A DNA stretch of 64,000 bases from NCBI GenBank assembly GCA_016720905.1, contig JADKJT010000029.1:186001-250000 (forward strand). The letters run 5' to 3'. This document shows, piece after piece, positions 45,990 through 55,595 of this stretch (its first letter is position 1; each line of letters opens with the position of its first letter). Under the pieces are notes generated by a model. That model did no database searches. It was not told the DNA's origin and was given only the letters and a program-made list of their open reading frames with translations. This DNA is from Gemmatimonadaceae bacterium (lineage in GTDB: Bacteria > Gemmatimonadota > Gemmatimonadetes > Gemmatimonadales > Gemmatimonadaceae). The position numbers were made by a program, and so were the translations under genes.

Positions 45990-46036
45990 GGGGTTGGAAG
46001 CGACTTACGCTGACGTGTTGCGGCAACGCGATAGGT

Positions 46037-46064
46037 TTGACACCCGCCGTCCAAGGGTTACCAT
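46037..46064 (+). promoter_or_regulatory. Putative near-leaderless promoter of the PtsN-like gene
   Basis: TTGACA (46037-46042, perfect -35), 16 bases, TACCAT (46059-46064), then 8 bases to the ATG at 46073. Only a weak AAGG lies in the gap. Divergent from dusB. Confidence 0.45.
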
Positions 46065-46072
46065 ACAAGGCT

Positions 46073-46525
46073 ATGGAACTGCGCGAGTTCTTTTCCGAAG
46101 ATGCCGTCCAGCTCGAGCTTCAGGGCACGACCAAGGACGAAGTGCTGAAGGAGCTTATTGGGCTCCTCAAGCTGGACGAAAAGTCCGAAGGTATGCTGTT
46201 CAAGATGCTGAAGCGGCGAGAGAATCTCGGTTCCACCGGGATTGGCCGTGGCATCGCGATTCCGCATTGCCGATCGCTGGTCGTCAGCCGACTACGCGTG
46301 GCATTCGGCCGCAAGACGGCGGGAGTGGATTTCAAGGCGATCGACGACAAGCCAGTCCATTTCCTGTTTCTGATTGTGGCGCCCCCGCTGGAGGTGTCCA
46401 ATCAATATCTCCCGGTGCTCGGCAAGATCGCACAATTCAGCAAGGAGCAGGACGTGCCGGGACGTCTGCTGGAGATCACCACGGCGGCGGAATTCATGGC
46501 GCTGCTTGAGGAAAAGCGGGTCTAG
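46073..46525 (+). CDS. PTS EIIA type-2 domain protein (PtsN-like)
   Basis: 150 aa from ATG 46073. The phosphorylatable His is in GIGRGIAIPHCRS; MELREFFSEDAVQLELQG and FLFLIVAPP fit EIIA-Ntr. As PtsN is usually regulatory (nitrogen, potassium, envelope stress), a regulatory role is likely; no sugar-specific IIB/IIC is nearby. Convergent with the MATE gene, 12 bases apart. Confidence 0.92.
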   Translation: MELREFFSEDAVQLELQGTTKDEVLKELIGLLKLDEKSEGMLFKMLKRRENLGSTGIGRGIAIPHCRSLVVSRLRVAFGRKTAGVDFKAIDDKPVHFLFLIVAPPLEVSNQYLPVLGKIAQFSKEQDVPGRLLEITTAAEFMALLEEKRV

Positions 46526-46537
46526 TCGTTGCGGGAG

Positions 46538-47902
46538 CTACCGCGCGTCTCGCTCGACGGAGACGCGCGCAATGTTTCCACGCAGGCGCACCGCGACGCG
46601 CCAGGATTGCAGGATGGCGGCGGCCGCCAGCCCGGCCACCAGTCCAATCCACAGTCCGCGTTCACGCAGCGGCGTGCGGAATCCCAGGTACGCGCCAAGC
46701 GGGACGCCCACGGCCCAGAACGCCACCATATGCAACATCGCCGGAATCCGCGTGTCGCCGGTTCCGCGCAGCACGCCACTGGTGACCGCCTGCAATCCGT
46801 CGAACACCTGAAACATCCCCGCCAGCGGTATGAGCGCTGCGGCAACGGCGACGGTCGGTCGGTCCAGGGTGTAGCGAGTCGCCAGCCACTCAGGCGCCAC
46901 CAGAAAGACCACCGCCGTCAGGCACATGAATCCCACGCCGCAGGCGATGGCCGCCACGGCATCACGACGCGCGGCGACGATATCACCGCGCCCGATGGCG
47001 CGGCCTACCACGGCAGCGGCCGCACCGGAAATACCCAGCGGCACCATGAACGTCATGGCCGCCATGTTGAGCGCGATCTCGTGGCCCGCCAGTGACGCGG
47101 TACTCATCCACCCCATGAACAACGCCGTCAGTCCGAAGGCAAAGCTTTCGAAGAAGAACTGGACGCCGATTGGCACACCGATACGCAGCGTTCGCTGCAG
47201 CGGTTTCCACGCGCCCGCCTCCGCACGCCATGGACGGACATAGGGTTCGAGCGTTGATCGACTGAAGGCCCACAACAACATCGCCATCGCGCCGGTGGCG
47301 ATTGCCGTGGCAAACCCCGAGCCCCCGACACCAAGCGCCGGTGCGCCCCAATGACCGGTGATGAGGATCCAGTTCGCGAACGCGTTCACCACATTGGCGA
47401 GCAAGACCGACACCACCACCGGTCGCGTCGTGTTGAGCGCCTGCAACGCCTGACGCGCGGCGTTGAACAGGAAGAACGGGAGCACGCCAAGGGCCCGATG
47501 GCGCACATAGATGCCGGTCTGCTGTACCACATCCTCCGGCTGACCGAGTGCGCGCAGGACCGCCTCTCCCGGCATCAACGCGAGTGTCACGATCGCGGAA
47601 ATCAGCAGGGCCATCAGGAACCCGCGCTGAATACCGCGCGCCGCGTCGTCGTGCGCACCGGCGCCGATGGCCTGTGACACCACCGGATCCAGCGCAAAGA
47701 GCAGGCCGATTCCGAAGACGCTGACATTGAACACATAGAAATTACCAAGCGCGACGGCGGCAATCGCCGCGCCCCCCAAACGACCAACCATCATTGCATC
47801 CCCCACACCCATCGCCTGCAATCCGACATTGATCAACACGATTGGCGCGGCCAGGCGCGCCATGTCGAGCAGATCAGTGTTCCACGCGCGACGTCCGGTC
47901 AA
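46538..47902 (-). CDS. MATE family multidrug/cation antiporter
   Basis: 454 aa with about twelve hydrophobic segments in two similar halves, for example PIVLINVGLQAMGVGDAMMVGRLG at the start and IGVPIGVQFFFESFAFGLTALFMGWM at the centre, both typical of the NorM-like MATE fold. Exports organic cations or drugs with sodium or protons. A TTG start at 47902 overlaps the amidohydrolase stop (TTGA). Last gene of the guaA branch. Confidence 0.9.
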   Translation of the reverse strand: MTGRRAWNTDLLDMARLAAPIVLINVGLQAMGVGDAMMVGRLGGAAIAAVALGNFYVFNVSVFGIGLLFALDPVVSQAIGAGAHDDAARGIQRGFLMALLISAIVTLALMPGEAVLRALGQPEDVVQQTGIYVRHRALGVLPFFLFNAARQALQALNTTRPVVVSVLLANVVNAFANWILITGHWGAPALGVGGSGFATAIATGAMAMLLWAFSRSTLEPYVRPWRAEAGAWKPLQRTLRIGVPIGVQFFFESFAFGLTALFMGWMSTASLAGHEIALNMAAMTFMVPLGISGAAAAVVGRAIGRGDIVAARRDAVAAIACGVGFMCLTAVVFLVAPEWLATRYTLDRPTVAVAAALIPLAGMFQVFDGLQAVTSGVLRGTGDTRIPAMLHMVAFWAVGVPLGAYLGFRTPLRERGLWIGLVAGLAAAAILQSWRVAVRLRGNIARVSVERDAR

Positions 47903-49455
47903 TTCGTGGCGGAGCGTTTGGCTCTCGCGACCATCTCCCGGGCTTCCCGCAACAATCTCGGCGCGTCATACGGGATACCGTCCTTGATCGTCCACGCGAC
48001 GCCACCACCTGCCCCGGCGGCGGCATCCGCACGCGGTGGATAGAATGCCTTCAGGTCCTCCAGTGGATTCCCGTTGACCACCACCAGATCCGCCAGAAAT
48101 CCCGGACGCACTCGTCCAAGACGCGACTCTTCCTTGAGGATCTTCGCGTTGTTGGCCGTGGCATGCTGCAACACCTTGATCGGTTGGAATCCGGCTTCCT
48201 GCTGCAGTTCGAGTTCACGAATCAGGCCGAATCCGTACACCTGATAAATGAATCCGGCATCCTCGCCGACTCCGATGGTCCCACCGAGCCGTTCGAAATC
48301 ACGCACCGCTTGAAACCAGATGCGGTAGTTCTCCTTCCAGAACGCCTCGTCGGTGCTGCTCCAGTTGGCGAAATAGGAGCCGTGATTGGACGGGTCGGGA
48401 CGAAAGTATTTTTCCAGCGTGGGATGCAGATACTCGGCGAACCACGGTTGCGTCTCGGCCCGTTGCAGGTCGCGGCTGGCCTCGTAGATCTCCAGCGTCG
48501 GATTCCATGCAACGTTGCCCTTCACCATGGCCTTGAGCACGTCCTGCAGGCGCGCCGCGTCGGCTTCGCGCCAGAGACGACCCGCCCAGCGGAAGCGCAT
48601 TCCTTCATCCGCGTAGTTGAAGGTCGAAGGGAAATGCTGTGCACCATCGATGATGGCTGCATCCGGTACGCCGTACCAATGCTCAATGCTGGTGAGCCCG
48701 CCCGCGGCCGCGTCCCAGGCGTTTGTCTCATCAACGGCCATGTGGTGCGCCGTGCCAAGTCCGAGCTTTCGAGCCTCATCGAGAACGGCCGGATAGATGT
48801 CCTTGTCCATCCCGAACAGCTTGAGTCCGTCCGCGCCCTGCTGCTTCAGATCGCGCACGCGCTGCCGCGCCTCCGCCTCATTCCGCGGAATGGGCATGTA
48901 GGCATAGCGGGCATAGACATACAGTCTGGGGGCGGCGATCTCCCCCGCCAGGCTCTTCGCGCGCAGTTGAATTGTTTTCGCCGTTTCACTCGACACATCG
49001 CGCACCGTGGTGATGCCCATGCCCAACCACAACTTGAACTGATAGTCCAGCGGCTGCGGGATACCGCCACGCTCATCCTGCACATGCCCATGGATGTTGA
49101 TCAGCCCCGGCATCACGTACTTGCCGGTCCCGTCGATTTCCGCGTCACCAACCGGCGGGCGTCGTGCCGTGCCGTCCCGGAGCGCCACCGGGTCGAGTGC
49201 GACGATCTGCGTGATCTGGTTACCCTCAATCACGATGTCCTTGGGGCCTTCTGCCGGCGTCCCGTTGCCCTCAATCAGCATGGCGCCACGAATGACCAGG
49301 CGCTTGGGTCGCACGCCGTGTGCGGGCGCCGGCCCGCGCACGGTGGCCGCCAGGGCAGTCCCCGACCGCTGCGCCGTCGCGCGCGACGCGCTCACGGACA
49401 ACACCAACGTGGTCGACGCGGCAAGCAGAACGGGCAACACGAGACGCTGGCGCAT
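47899..49455 (-). CDS. Secreted amidohydrolase-family protein
   Basis: 518 aa from ATG 49455. Signal peptide MRQRLVLPVLLAASTTLVLSVSASRATA. Amidohydrolase features: metal His pair in INIHGHVQD, LKLFGMD, GTAHHMAVDE, GVGEDAGF and, at the end, LGRVRPGFLADLVVVNGNPLEDL. These periplasmic enzymes cleave amides or cyclic imides, dipeptides in some cases; substrate unknown. The ATG is 2 bases after the guaA stop. Confidence 0.9.
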   Translation of the reverse strand: MRQRLVLPVLLAASTTLVLSVSASRATAQRSGTALAATVRGPAPAHGVRPKRLVIRGAMLIEGNGTPAEGPKDIVIEGNQITQIVALDPVALRDGTARRPPVGDAEIDGTGKYVMPGLINIHGHVQDERGGIPQPLDYQFKLWLGMGITTVRDVSSETAKTIQLRAKSLAGEIAAPRLYVYARYAYMPIPRNEAEARQRVRDLKQQGADGLKLFGMDKDIYPAVLDEARKLGLGTAHHMAVDETNAWDAAAGGLTSIEHWYGVPDAAIIDGAQHFPSTFNYADEGMRFRWAGRLWREADAARLQDVLKAMVKGNVAWNPTLEIYEASRDLQRAETQPWFAEYLHPTLEKYFRPDPSNHGSYFANWSSTDEAFWKENYRIWFQAVRDFERLGGTIGVGEDAGFIYQVYGFGLIRELELQQEAGFQPIKVLQHATANNAKILKEESRLGRVRPGFLADLVVVNGNPLEDLKAFYPPRADAAAGAGGGVAWTIKDGIPYDAPRLLREAREMVARAKRSATN

Positions 49456-49457
49456 GG

Positions 49458-51002
49458 TTACTCCCACTCGATGGTGGCAGGTGGCTTTGAACTGATGTCG
49501 TAGACGACGCGATTCACACCATCGACTTCGTTGATGATCCGATTGGAGATGCGCCCAAGGACCTCATGCGGGAAGGGGTACCAGTCCGCCGTCATGCCGT
49601 CGGTACTCGTCACGGCGCGCAAGGCGATGACATGCTCGTAGGTCCGCCCGTCGCCCATGACGCCCACACTGCGAACCGGGAGGAACACGGCAAACGCCTG
49701 CCAGATATCCGGATACAGGCCGGCCGCGCGAATCTCCTCAAGATAGATGGCATCCGAGCGACGCAGGATGTCAAGCGCGTGGGGCGTGACTTCGCCCAGT
49801 ACCCGAATGGCCAGGCCCGGGCCGGGGAATGGGTGGCGTCCCACCATCTCTTCAGGCAATCCGAGTTCCCGACCGACATTGCGCACCTCGTCCTTGAACA
49901 ATTCGCGCAATGGCTCAATCAGGCCGAATTTCATGTCCGGCTTGAGCCCTCCCACATTGTGGTGCGTCTTGATGGTCGCCGACGGACCGCCGGTCGCGCT
50001 CACGGACTCGATGACATCAGGATACAGCGTGCCTTGCACCAGGAAGGCGGCATCCTTGCCCGCCTCAGTGGAGGCGTCTTCAAAGACATCGATGAAGGCG
50101 TGCCCGATGATTTTCCGTTTGCGTTCCGGATCACCGACACCGGCGAGTGCGGAGAGAAACCGGTCCTCCGCCCGCACGGTAATGAGCTTGATCCCCAGAT
50201 GCGCGCGCATCGTGCGCTCCACCTGTTCGCGTTCGTGCAGTCGCAGCAAGCCGGTGTCGACGAAGATGCACGTCAGCTGATCGCCAATGGCCTTGTGTAC
50301 CAGCGCGGCGGCCACACTCGAATCGACCCCCCCGGACAGCCCGCAGATCACCTGCTGATCACCGACCAGTTCCCGGATGCGCGCCACCTCAAGATCGATG
50401 AAGTGTCCCGGTGTCCAATCGGCGGTGCAGCGGCAGACGCCGAACAGGAAGTTCTCGATGATCTCGGCACCACGCACCGTATGCGCGACCTCCGAATGGA
50501 ACTGCACAGCGTGAATCGGCTTGGACTCGTGTCGGAAGGCGGCGATCGCGTTGTTGCTGCTGCGCGCCGTCGTGACGTACCCTGTCGGTAATGTCTCCAC
50601 GTGATCACCGTGGCTCATCCACACGGTGGTGCGTTCGTCAACCGCAAAGCCGTCGAACATGCCGGCGGCTTCCGTCACCGTCACGTCGGCGCGACCATAC
50701 TCGCGCCGCCCGCCGCCCACCACCACCCCCCCTTCAATGTGGGCGATCAAGTGCATGCCATAACACACGCCGAGGACCGGCGCGATCTCGAGCAATTCGC
50801 GCGGGATGGTGGGCGCTCCCGCGTCGGTCACGGAACTGGGGCCGCCCGAGAGGATGATGCCGTCCGGCTGCCAGTCGCGAATCCACTCGAGTGATCGGGT
50901 CGGCGCGTGGATCTCCGAATACACGCGGGCCTCGCGCACCCGGCGGGCAATGAGCTGCGTGAACTGGGATCCACAATCAAGGATCAGGATGCGGCTACCC
51001 AT
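49458..51002 (-). CDS. guaA: GMP synthase (glutamine-hydrolysing)
   Basis: 514 aa from the ATG at 51002. Amidotransferase Cys in VLGVCYGMHL and the His/Glu in FHSEVAHT; ATP pyrophosphatase loop GLSGGVDSSVAA; C-terminal dimer domain SSKPPATIEWE. Amination of XMP to GMP. The ATG overlaps the TGA of the phosphodiesterase gene. The upstream frame extension is a shadow. Confidence 0.97.
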   Translation of the reverse strand: MGSRILILDCGSQFTQLIARRVREARVYSEIHAPTRSLEWIRDWQPDGIILSGGPSSVTDAGAPTIPRELLEIAPVLGVCYGMHLIAHIEGGVVVGGGRREYGRADVTVTEAAGMFDGFAVDERTTVWMSHGDHVETLPTGYVTTARSSNNAIAAFRHESKPIHAVQFHSEVAHTVRGAEIIENFLFGVCRCTADWTPGHFIDLEVARIRELVGDQQVICGLSGGVDSSVAAALVHKAIGDQLTCIFVDTGLLRLHEREQVERTMRAHLGIKLITVRAEDRFLSALAGVGDPERKRKIIGHAFIDVFEDASTEAGKDAAFLVQGTLYPDVIESVSATGGPSATIKTHHNVGGLKPDMKFGLIEPLRELFKDEVRNVGRELGLPEEMVGRHPFPGPGLAIRVLGEVTPHALDILRRSDAIYLEEIRAAGLYPDIWQAFAVFLPVRSVGVMGDGRTYEHVIALRAVTSTDGMTADWYPFPHEVLGRISNRIINEVDGVNRVVYDISSKPPATIEWE

Positions 51003-51514
51003 CAGAACTTCCACTCCGGACCCGTAAGTTTGAGGAACTCGACCGACATCGTGTCCAGGTCGAGAATGGCGCCCGACGGCGCCCCGTGCAGCCACCCGCA
51101 CCCTTCGCCGGGATTGACCAGCAGGGAATCCCCGCGCGCCTTCATCTCCGACACGTGCGTGAACCCGTGCACAATCACTTCGTGCCCGTCAATGGACCGT
51201 TGATGCACATCGGCAATGTCATGGATGAGCAACACGGATTTGCCGCCGAGATCGAAACTGTGCGGCGACTCGAACAGTTCGGCGGCACCAAAGCCCATCT
51301 TGGCCACCGCCTGCAACGCATCACGATCACCGTCATTGCGACCGAACACGCCCAGCAAGGGCATGGATCGGTCGTTGAATGGTCGCAGCGAGAAGGGCGA
51401 GCAGAAGTCGCCGGCGTGCATCACCAGCGACACACCGCCGGCAATCATCTGGTCGAGCAACGCTTCGATCGCCGGTACGCGATCATGGGTGTCAGAAAAC
51501 AGGCCGATGCGCAT
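51002..51514 (-). CDS. YfcE/MJ0936-type metallophosphoesterase
   Basis: 170 aa from ATG 51514, preceded by a strong GGAGGAG that lies inside lysA's end. Metal-site motifs: FSDTHDR, HAGDF, GRNDGD, IHDIADVHQ and GFTHVSE, the order of the YfcE family (GNCD and GHTH variants are changed to GRND and GFTH). A phosphodiesterase with unknown natural substrate. Shared stop/start overlaps with lysA and guaA. Confidence 0.9.
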   Translation of the reverse strand: MRIGLFSDTHDRVPAIEALLDQMIAGGVSLVMHAGDFCSPFSLRPFNDRSMPLLGVFGRNDGDRDALQAVAKMGFGAAELFESPHSFDLGGKSVLLIHDIADVHQRSIDGHEVIVHGFTHVSEMKARGDSLLVNPGEGCGWLHGAPSGAILDLDTMSVEFLKLTGPEWKF

Positions 51515-52806
51515 CAGGCACTCCTCCATTGGAGGTGCGCTCGTTCGAGCCGCACCAGGTCGTCATGACACTCACGGTCCGTGATGACGGCAAACTGCGA
51601 TCCGTCGACCAGCACCTCGGCAGGGCGCGGGCGTGAGTTGTAGGTCGAGGCCATCGAGTAGCCGTAGGCGCCGGCTGTGCGCACCGCCAGCAGATCACCG
51701 GCCTGCACATCCGGCACCACGCGATCCTTGGCAAAGAAATCGCCCGATTCGCAGATCGGTCCCACCACATCGGCCGTCACCCGTGCGGCCGTGTCCACCA
51801 CCGCCTCGATGGCATGAAAGGCCTGATACAGCGACGGTCGCAGGAGGTCGTTCATGCCCGCATCGGTCACGACAAAGTCCTTTCCGGCCGCGTGCTTGCG
51901 ATATAAAACCCGGGTCAACAACACCCCCGACTCCGCCACAATGAACCGGCCGGGTTCCAACAACAGCTGCAACCCCGTGTGGCGCGTTGCCGCAATGATC
52001 AGCGCCGCATAGCCTTCGACATCCGGAGAGGGCTCCTCCATGGCGTATGGCACCGCCAGACCACCGCCGACGTCAAGAAACGCGAGCGGGTGCCCTTGCG
52101 ACCGTACGCGATTCACCACCTCGAGCAGTCGCGGAATGGCTTCTCGCATGGGTTCCGCGTTGGCAATCTGCGAACCCAGGTGCATCCCGAGACCGAGGAG
52201 CGCAACGTGCCGGAGTTCCTTGGCATGCAGGGCGATCCGTTCGACATCGTCGCGCGGGATGCCGAACTTCTGCCCCTTTTCGCCCGTCCGGATATAGGCA
52301 TGCGGGGTGTCAACCGTAACCTCGGGATTGACGCGAATCGCGATCGAGGCCACCACGCCGCGAGCCGCAGCGACGGCATTCATCGTCACCAGCTCCGCTT
52401 CCGATTCGACGTTGATCAACCGCACCCCCAGGTCCAACGCCTGCTCGATCTCCGCCACGGTCTTGCCGACGCCGCTGAAGACGATATCGCCGCCGTCGAA
52501 TCCGGCGGCTCGTGCACGATACAGCTCCCCGCCCGACACGATGTCCACGCCGGCGCCCAGCTCGCGCAACAGGCGCAGGATGGCCTGGCTGGAGTTGGCC
52601 TTCATCGCGAAGTGGATGTGATGTGGCACGTCACGAAACGCGTTCGCGAGTCGGCGATACCGCGCGCGAATCGTATTGGCGGCGTATACGTAGCACGGAG
52701 TCCCCACCGCCTCCGCGATGGTCGGCAACGGGACCTGCTCCGCACACAACACCTGCCCCTCGCGGGAGAATGCATCCGGCGACGAGTCTGTCAACGGGGC
52801 CGTCAT
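51514..52806 (-). CDS. lysA: Diaminopimelate decarboxylase
   Basis: 430 aa fold-III PLP enzyme. PLP lysine in HFAMKANSSQAI, LGMHLGSQI, DVGGGLAVPY, LEPGRFIVAESG and PICESGDFFAKDR, typical of LysA. Last step of lysine synthesis and DAP supply control. Four bases after proS. Confidence 0.97.
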   Translation of the reverse strand: MTAPLTDSSPDAFSREGQVLCAEQVPLPTIAEAVGTPCYVYAANTIRARYRRLANAFRDVPHHIHFAMKANSSQAILRLLRELGAGVDIVSGGELYRARAAGFDGGDIVFSGVGKTVAEIEQALDLGVRLINVESEAELVTMNAVAAARGVVASIAIRVNPEVTVDTPHAYIRTGEKGQKFGIPRDDVERIALHAKELRHVALLGLGMHLGSQIANAEPMREAIPRLLEVVNRVRSQGHPLAFLDVGGGLAVPYAMEEPSPDVEGYAALIIAATRHTGLQLLLEPGRFIVAESGVLLTRVLYRKHAAGKDFVVTDAGMNDLLRPSLYQAFHAIEAVVDTAARVTADVVGPICESGDFFAKDRVVPDVQAGDLLAVRTAGAYGYSMASTYNSRPRPAEVLVDGSQFAVITDRECHDDLVRLERAHLQWRSA

Positions 52807-52810
52807 GTCA

Positions 52811-54280
52811 TCAGTAGGCGCGAGCCCAGATGACCTCGTGTTTCGCCGGTTCGCCCGTCACCATGCAGGTCACGGGCGGAGTCGGGGACCGGAACTCGGC
52901 ATCCGGAATGCATCGAATCGTGGCCTTCGTCTCTTCCTTCACGCGGGCCTCCACGGCGGGATCACCGTTCCAACCCGCGTACACAAACGCTCCCGGCCCG
53001 CTCATGATCTCCTTGAACCGGTCATAGGAGATGCGCTCGCGAATGCTGTTGGCTTCCAGTCGTGCACGCGCGGCCGCCAGCATATCCGACTGGATCTGTT
53101 CCAGCAGCACCGGCAGTTCCGACTTCAGCTGATCAAACGGCATCGGACGCTTTTCACGGGTGTCGCGACGCGCCAACATCCCGCTGGCCGACGCCAGATC
53201 GCGTGGACCGATCTCCAGTCGCAGCGGAATGCCGCGCAGCTCCCAGTGGTAGTACTTGGCCCCCGGCTTGATGCCAACGCGATCGTCGACGTGCACGCGG
53301 ATGCGCTCGTGATCCGGGCGCTTGAAGCTGCCCAACTCCTCCGCGAGCTGCCTCGCCTTCGCAATCGTGGCGTCGCGCTCGTCATCGGTCTTCCAGATGG
53401 GCACAATCACCACCTGAATCGGCGTCAGTCGCGGCGGCAATCGCAACCCCGCGTCGTCGCCGTGCGTCATCACCAGTCCGCCGATCATTCGCGTGGACAC
53501 CCCCCAACTCGTGTTCCAGGCAAACGCCTGTTCCCCCTGTTCGTTCTGGAATGACAAGTCGAACGCCTTTGCGAAGTTCTGGCCGAGGTTGTGCGAGGTG
53601 CCCGCCTGCAGCGCGCGGTTATCCTGCATCATCGCTTCACAGGAATAGGTGCGCAGAGCGCCGGCGAAACGCTCGCTATCGGTCTTCAAGCCCGTGATGA
53701 CCGGCATGGCCATGTGCCCTTCCATGAACTCGCGGTACACGCCAAGCATCCGGCACATCTCCTCTTCGGCCTCCTCGTGCGTCGTGTACGCGGTATGGCC
53801 TTCCTGCCAGAGGAATTCCATCGTGCGCAGGAAGAGGCGCGTGCGCATCTCCCAGCGCACGACGTTCGCCCACTGGTTGTACAGTAACGGGAGATCCCGA
53901 TAGCTCTGCACCCACTTGGCGAACATCGAGTAGATGATGGTCTCCGACGTCGGGCGCACGACTAGACGCTCCTCCAGTTGCTTGCCCCCGCCCATGGTGA
54001 CGACGGCGCACTCGGGCGCAAACCCCTCGACGTGCTCGGCCTCCTTCGATAGGAAGCTCTCCGGAATGAACAACGGGAAGTACGCGTTGACGTGCCCCGT
54101 CTCCTTGAACATGTCGTCGAGCGCGCGCTGCATCCGCTCCCAGATGCCGTAGCCGTGCGGACGGATCACCATGCAGCCGCGCACGGGTGAATAGTCGGCC
54201 AGTTCCGAGCGCAGGACCAACTCGTTGTACCACTCGCTGAAATTGTCAGCGCGAGATGTCAACTTCTTGTCATCACTCAT
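52811..54280 (-). CDS. proS: Proline--tRNA ligase, short (archaeal/eukaryote-like) type
   Basis: 489 aa from the ATG at 54280, which lies 8 bp inside the end of hisS. Class II motifs: RPTSETIIYSMFAKW, RWEMRTRLFLRTMEFLWQEGHTAY, GTSHNLGQNFAKAF. It lacks the editing INS insertion of the long bacterial form, and ends with the extra C-terminal zinc-like/Tyr-ending domain (VIWARAY), so it is the type 3 enzyme. Such ProRS occur in scattered bacteria. Confidence 0.96.
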   Translation of the reverse strand: MSDDKKLTSRADNFSEWYNELVLRSELADYSPVRGCMVIRPHGYGIWERMQRALDDMFKETGHVNAYFPLFIPESFLSKEAEHVEGFAPECAVVTMGGGKQLEERLVVRPTSETIIYSMFAKWVQSYRDLPLLYNQWANVVRWEMRTRLFLRTMEFLWQEGHTAYTTHEEAEEEMCRMLGVYREFMEGHMAMPVITGLKTDSERFAGALRTYSCEAMMQDNRALQAGTSHNLGQNFAKAFDLSFQNEQGEQAFAWNTSWGVSTRMIGGLVMTHGDDAGLRLPPRLTPIQVVIVPIWKTDDERDATIAKARQLAEELGSFKRPDHERIRVHVDDRVGIKPGAKYYHWELRGIPLRLEIGPRDLASASGMLARRDTREKRPMPFDQLKSELPVLLEQIQSDMLAAARARLEANSIRERISYDRFKEIMSGPGAFVYAGWNGDPAVEARVKEETKATIRCIPDAEFRSPTPPVTCMVTGEPAKHEVIWARAY

Positions 54281-55586
54281 CACGTCGTCCTGATAGTTGT
54301 TTGAGCACCTGAATAGCGTCTTCGAGGTTCTCGAAGCCTTTGGGCTCTTGACCGCGTTCCATGACACTGACCCGAATCGCGTCGTCATCCGAGTGCGAGA
54401 CTTCGACCGTGAAGCGCGCCCCCGCCTTCTTCGCGACCTCGCGCTGTCGATCCCCTCGTTGGCGCCGCAGGGCGTATTCGACCCTGAAATCCTCCGCGCG
54501 AAGCCGCGACGCGGCTGTCAGCATGGCGCGCGGATAGGAAGGTTCGCCGGGTTCCTGGATCACCCAGCAATACTCCCGGCTTTCGTCGCGCGTCGTCATC
54601 AACCCGCGCGCACGCAGCAACTCGCCGAGCACGACGTCGCCAAGGCCGAATCCGAGCGCCGGCAGGTCGACACCACCCACCGATGCCAGCAGGCCGTCGT
54701 AACGCCCGCCACCGCAGATGGCCCGGAACTCGCCGACCGCGTCGAACAACTCGAACACGATGCCGGTGTAGTACGCGAGACCGCGCACGATGGTAAGGTC
54801 AAATCGAATCCACTCTGCAACACCCAGCGCCTCGGCATGCGCGAGATACTCGGCAAAGTGCTCCACATGCGGCGCGACGATCGGCGAGGCGCCGTAGGTG
54901 TCGCGCATCGTCTCAAAATCGAGCGTGCCAAATCCGAGGACGGCGCGGCACGTCTCGGCGGCCAGTCCTGCGGCCAGCAGTTTCTCCGCCGAAACCTCGC
55001 GCGGCTGGCGATCCAGCTTGTCCAGTACGGCATATACGACCGTCCACGACGGCTCGGCGATGCCAAGGTGCGTCAAGAGCGCGTTGAGCAACCGCCGATC
55101 GCTGACGCGCGCCCGCACATCCGTCGACGCCAGTCCAAACGCCCGCATGATCTCAATCGCGATGGACAGGAGTTCGGCATCGGCCAGCACGTCCCCCTCG
55201 CCTACGATGTCGACATTGAGTTGGAAGTGCTCGCGCAAGCGTCCCTTCTGCGTCCGCTCGTACCGGAACAACTGCGGGATGCTGAACCAGCGCACCGGCT
55301 TGCGCAGCGCCTGTGCGCGCGCTCCCACCATGCGGGCAAACGTCGGGGTCATCTCCGGACGCAGGGCAACCGCGCGATCACCCTTGTCGACGAAGTTGTA
55401 CAACTGCGTCACGATCTCGTCGCCGCTCTTCTGGGTGTACAAGTCGAGGGCTTCGAGCGGTGGCCCGTCATACTCCTGAAACGCATAGCGCCGCACGACG
55501 CGGCGCCAAGTCTCGAAGATGTGGGCTCGTTCAGCAAATTGCTCCGGGTAGAAGTCGCGGAATCCCGGTAATGGCTTCGGTGGCAT
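54273..55586 (-). CDS. hisS: Histidine--tRNA ligase
   Basis: 437 aa. Motif 2 WFSIPQLFRYERTQKGRLREHFQLNVD, histidine A and B boxes RGLAYYTGIVFE and GGGRYDGL, and a C-terminal anticodon domain are visible. Complete, opening MPPKPLPGFRDFYPEQF. Slight overlap with proS. Confidence 0.96.
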   Translation of the reverse strand: MPPKPLPGFRDFYPEQFAERAHIFETWRRVVRRYAFQEYDGPPLEALDLYTQKSGDEIVTQLYNFVDKGDRAVALRPEMTPTFARMVGARAQALRKPVRWFSIPQLFRYERTQKGRLREHFQLNVDIVGEGDVLADAELLSIAIEIMRAFGLASTDVRARVSDRRLLNALLTHLGIAEPSWTVVYAVLDKLDRQPREVSAEKLLAAGLAAETCRAVLGFGTLDFETMRDTYGASPIVAPHVEHFAEYLAHAEALGVAEWIRFDLTIVRGLAYYTGIVFELFDAVGEFRAICGGGRYDGLLASVGGVDLPALGFGLGDVVLGELLRARGLMTTRDESREYCWVIQEPGEPSYPRAMLTAASRLRAEDFRVEYALRRQRGDRQREVAKKAGARFTVEVSHSDDDAIRVSVMERGQEPKGFENLEDAIQVLKQLSGRRDE

Positions 55587-55595
55587 CCGCGTAAC

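Noticed and set aside
47842..49503. Plus-strand frame (553 codons) opposite the amidohydrolase gene
   Set aside because: Shadow; the minus-strand gene has a signal peptide and metal-site motifs.
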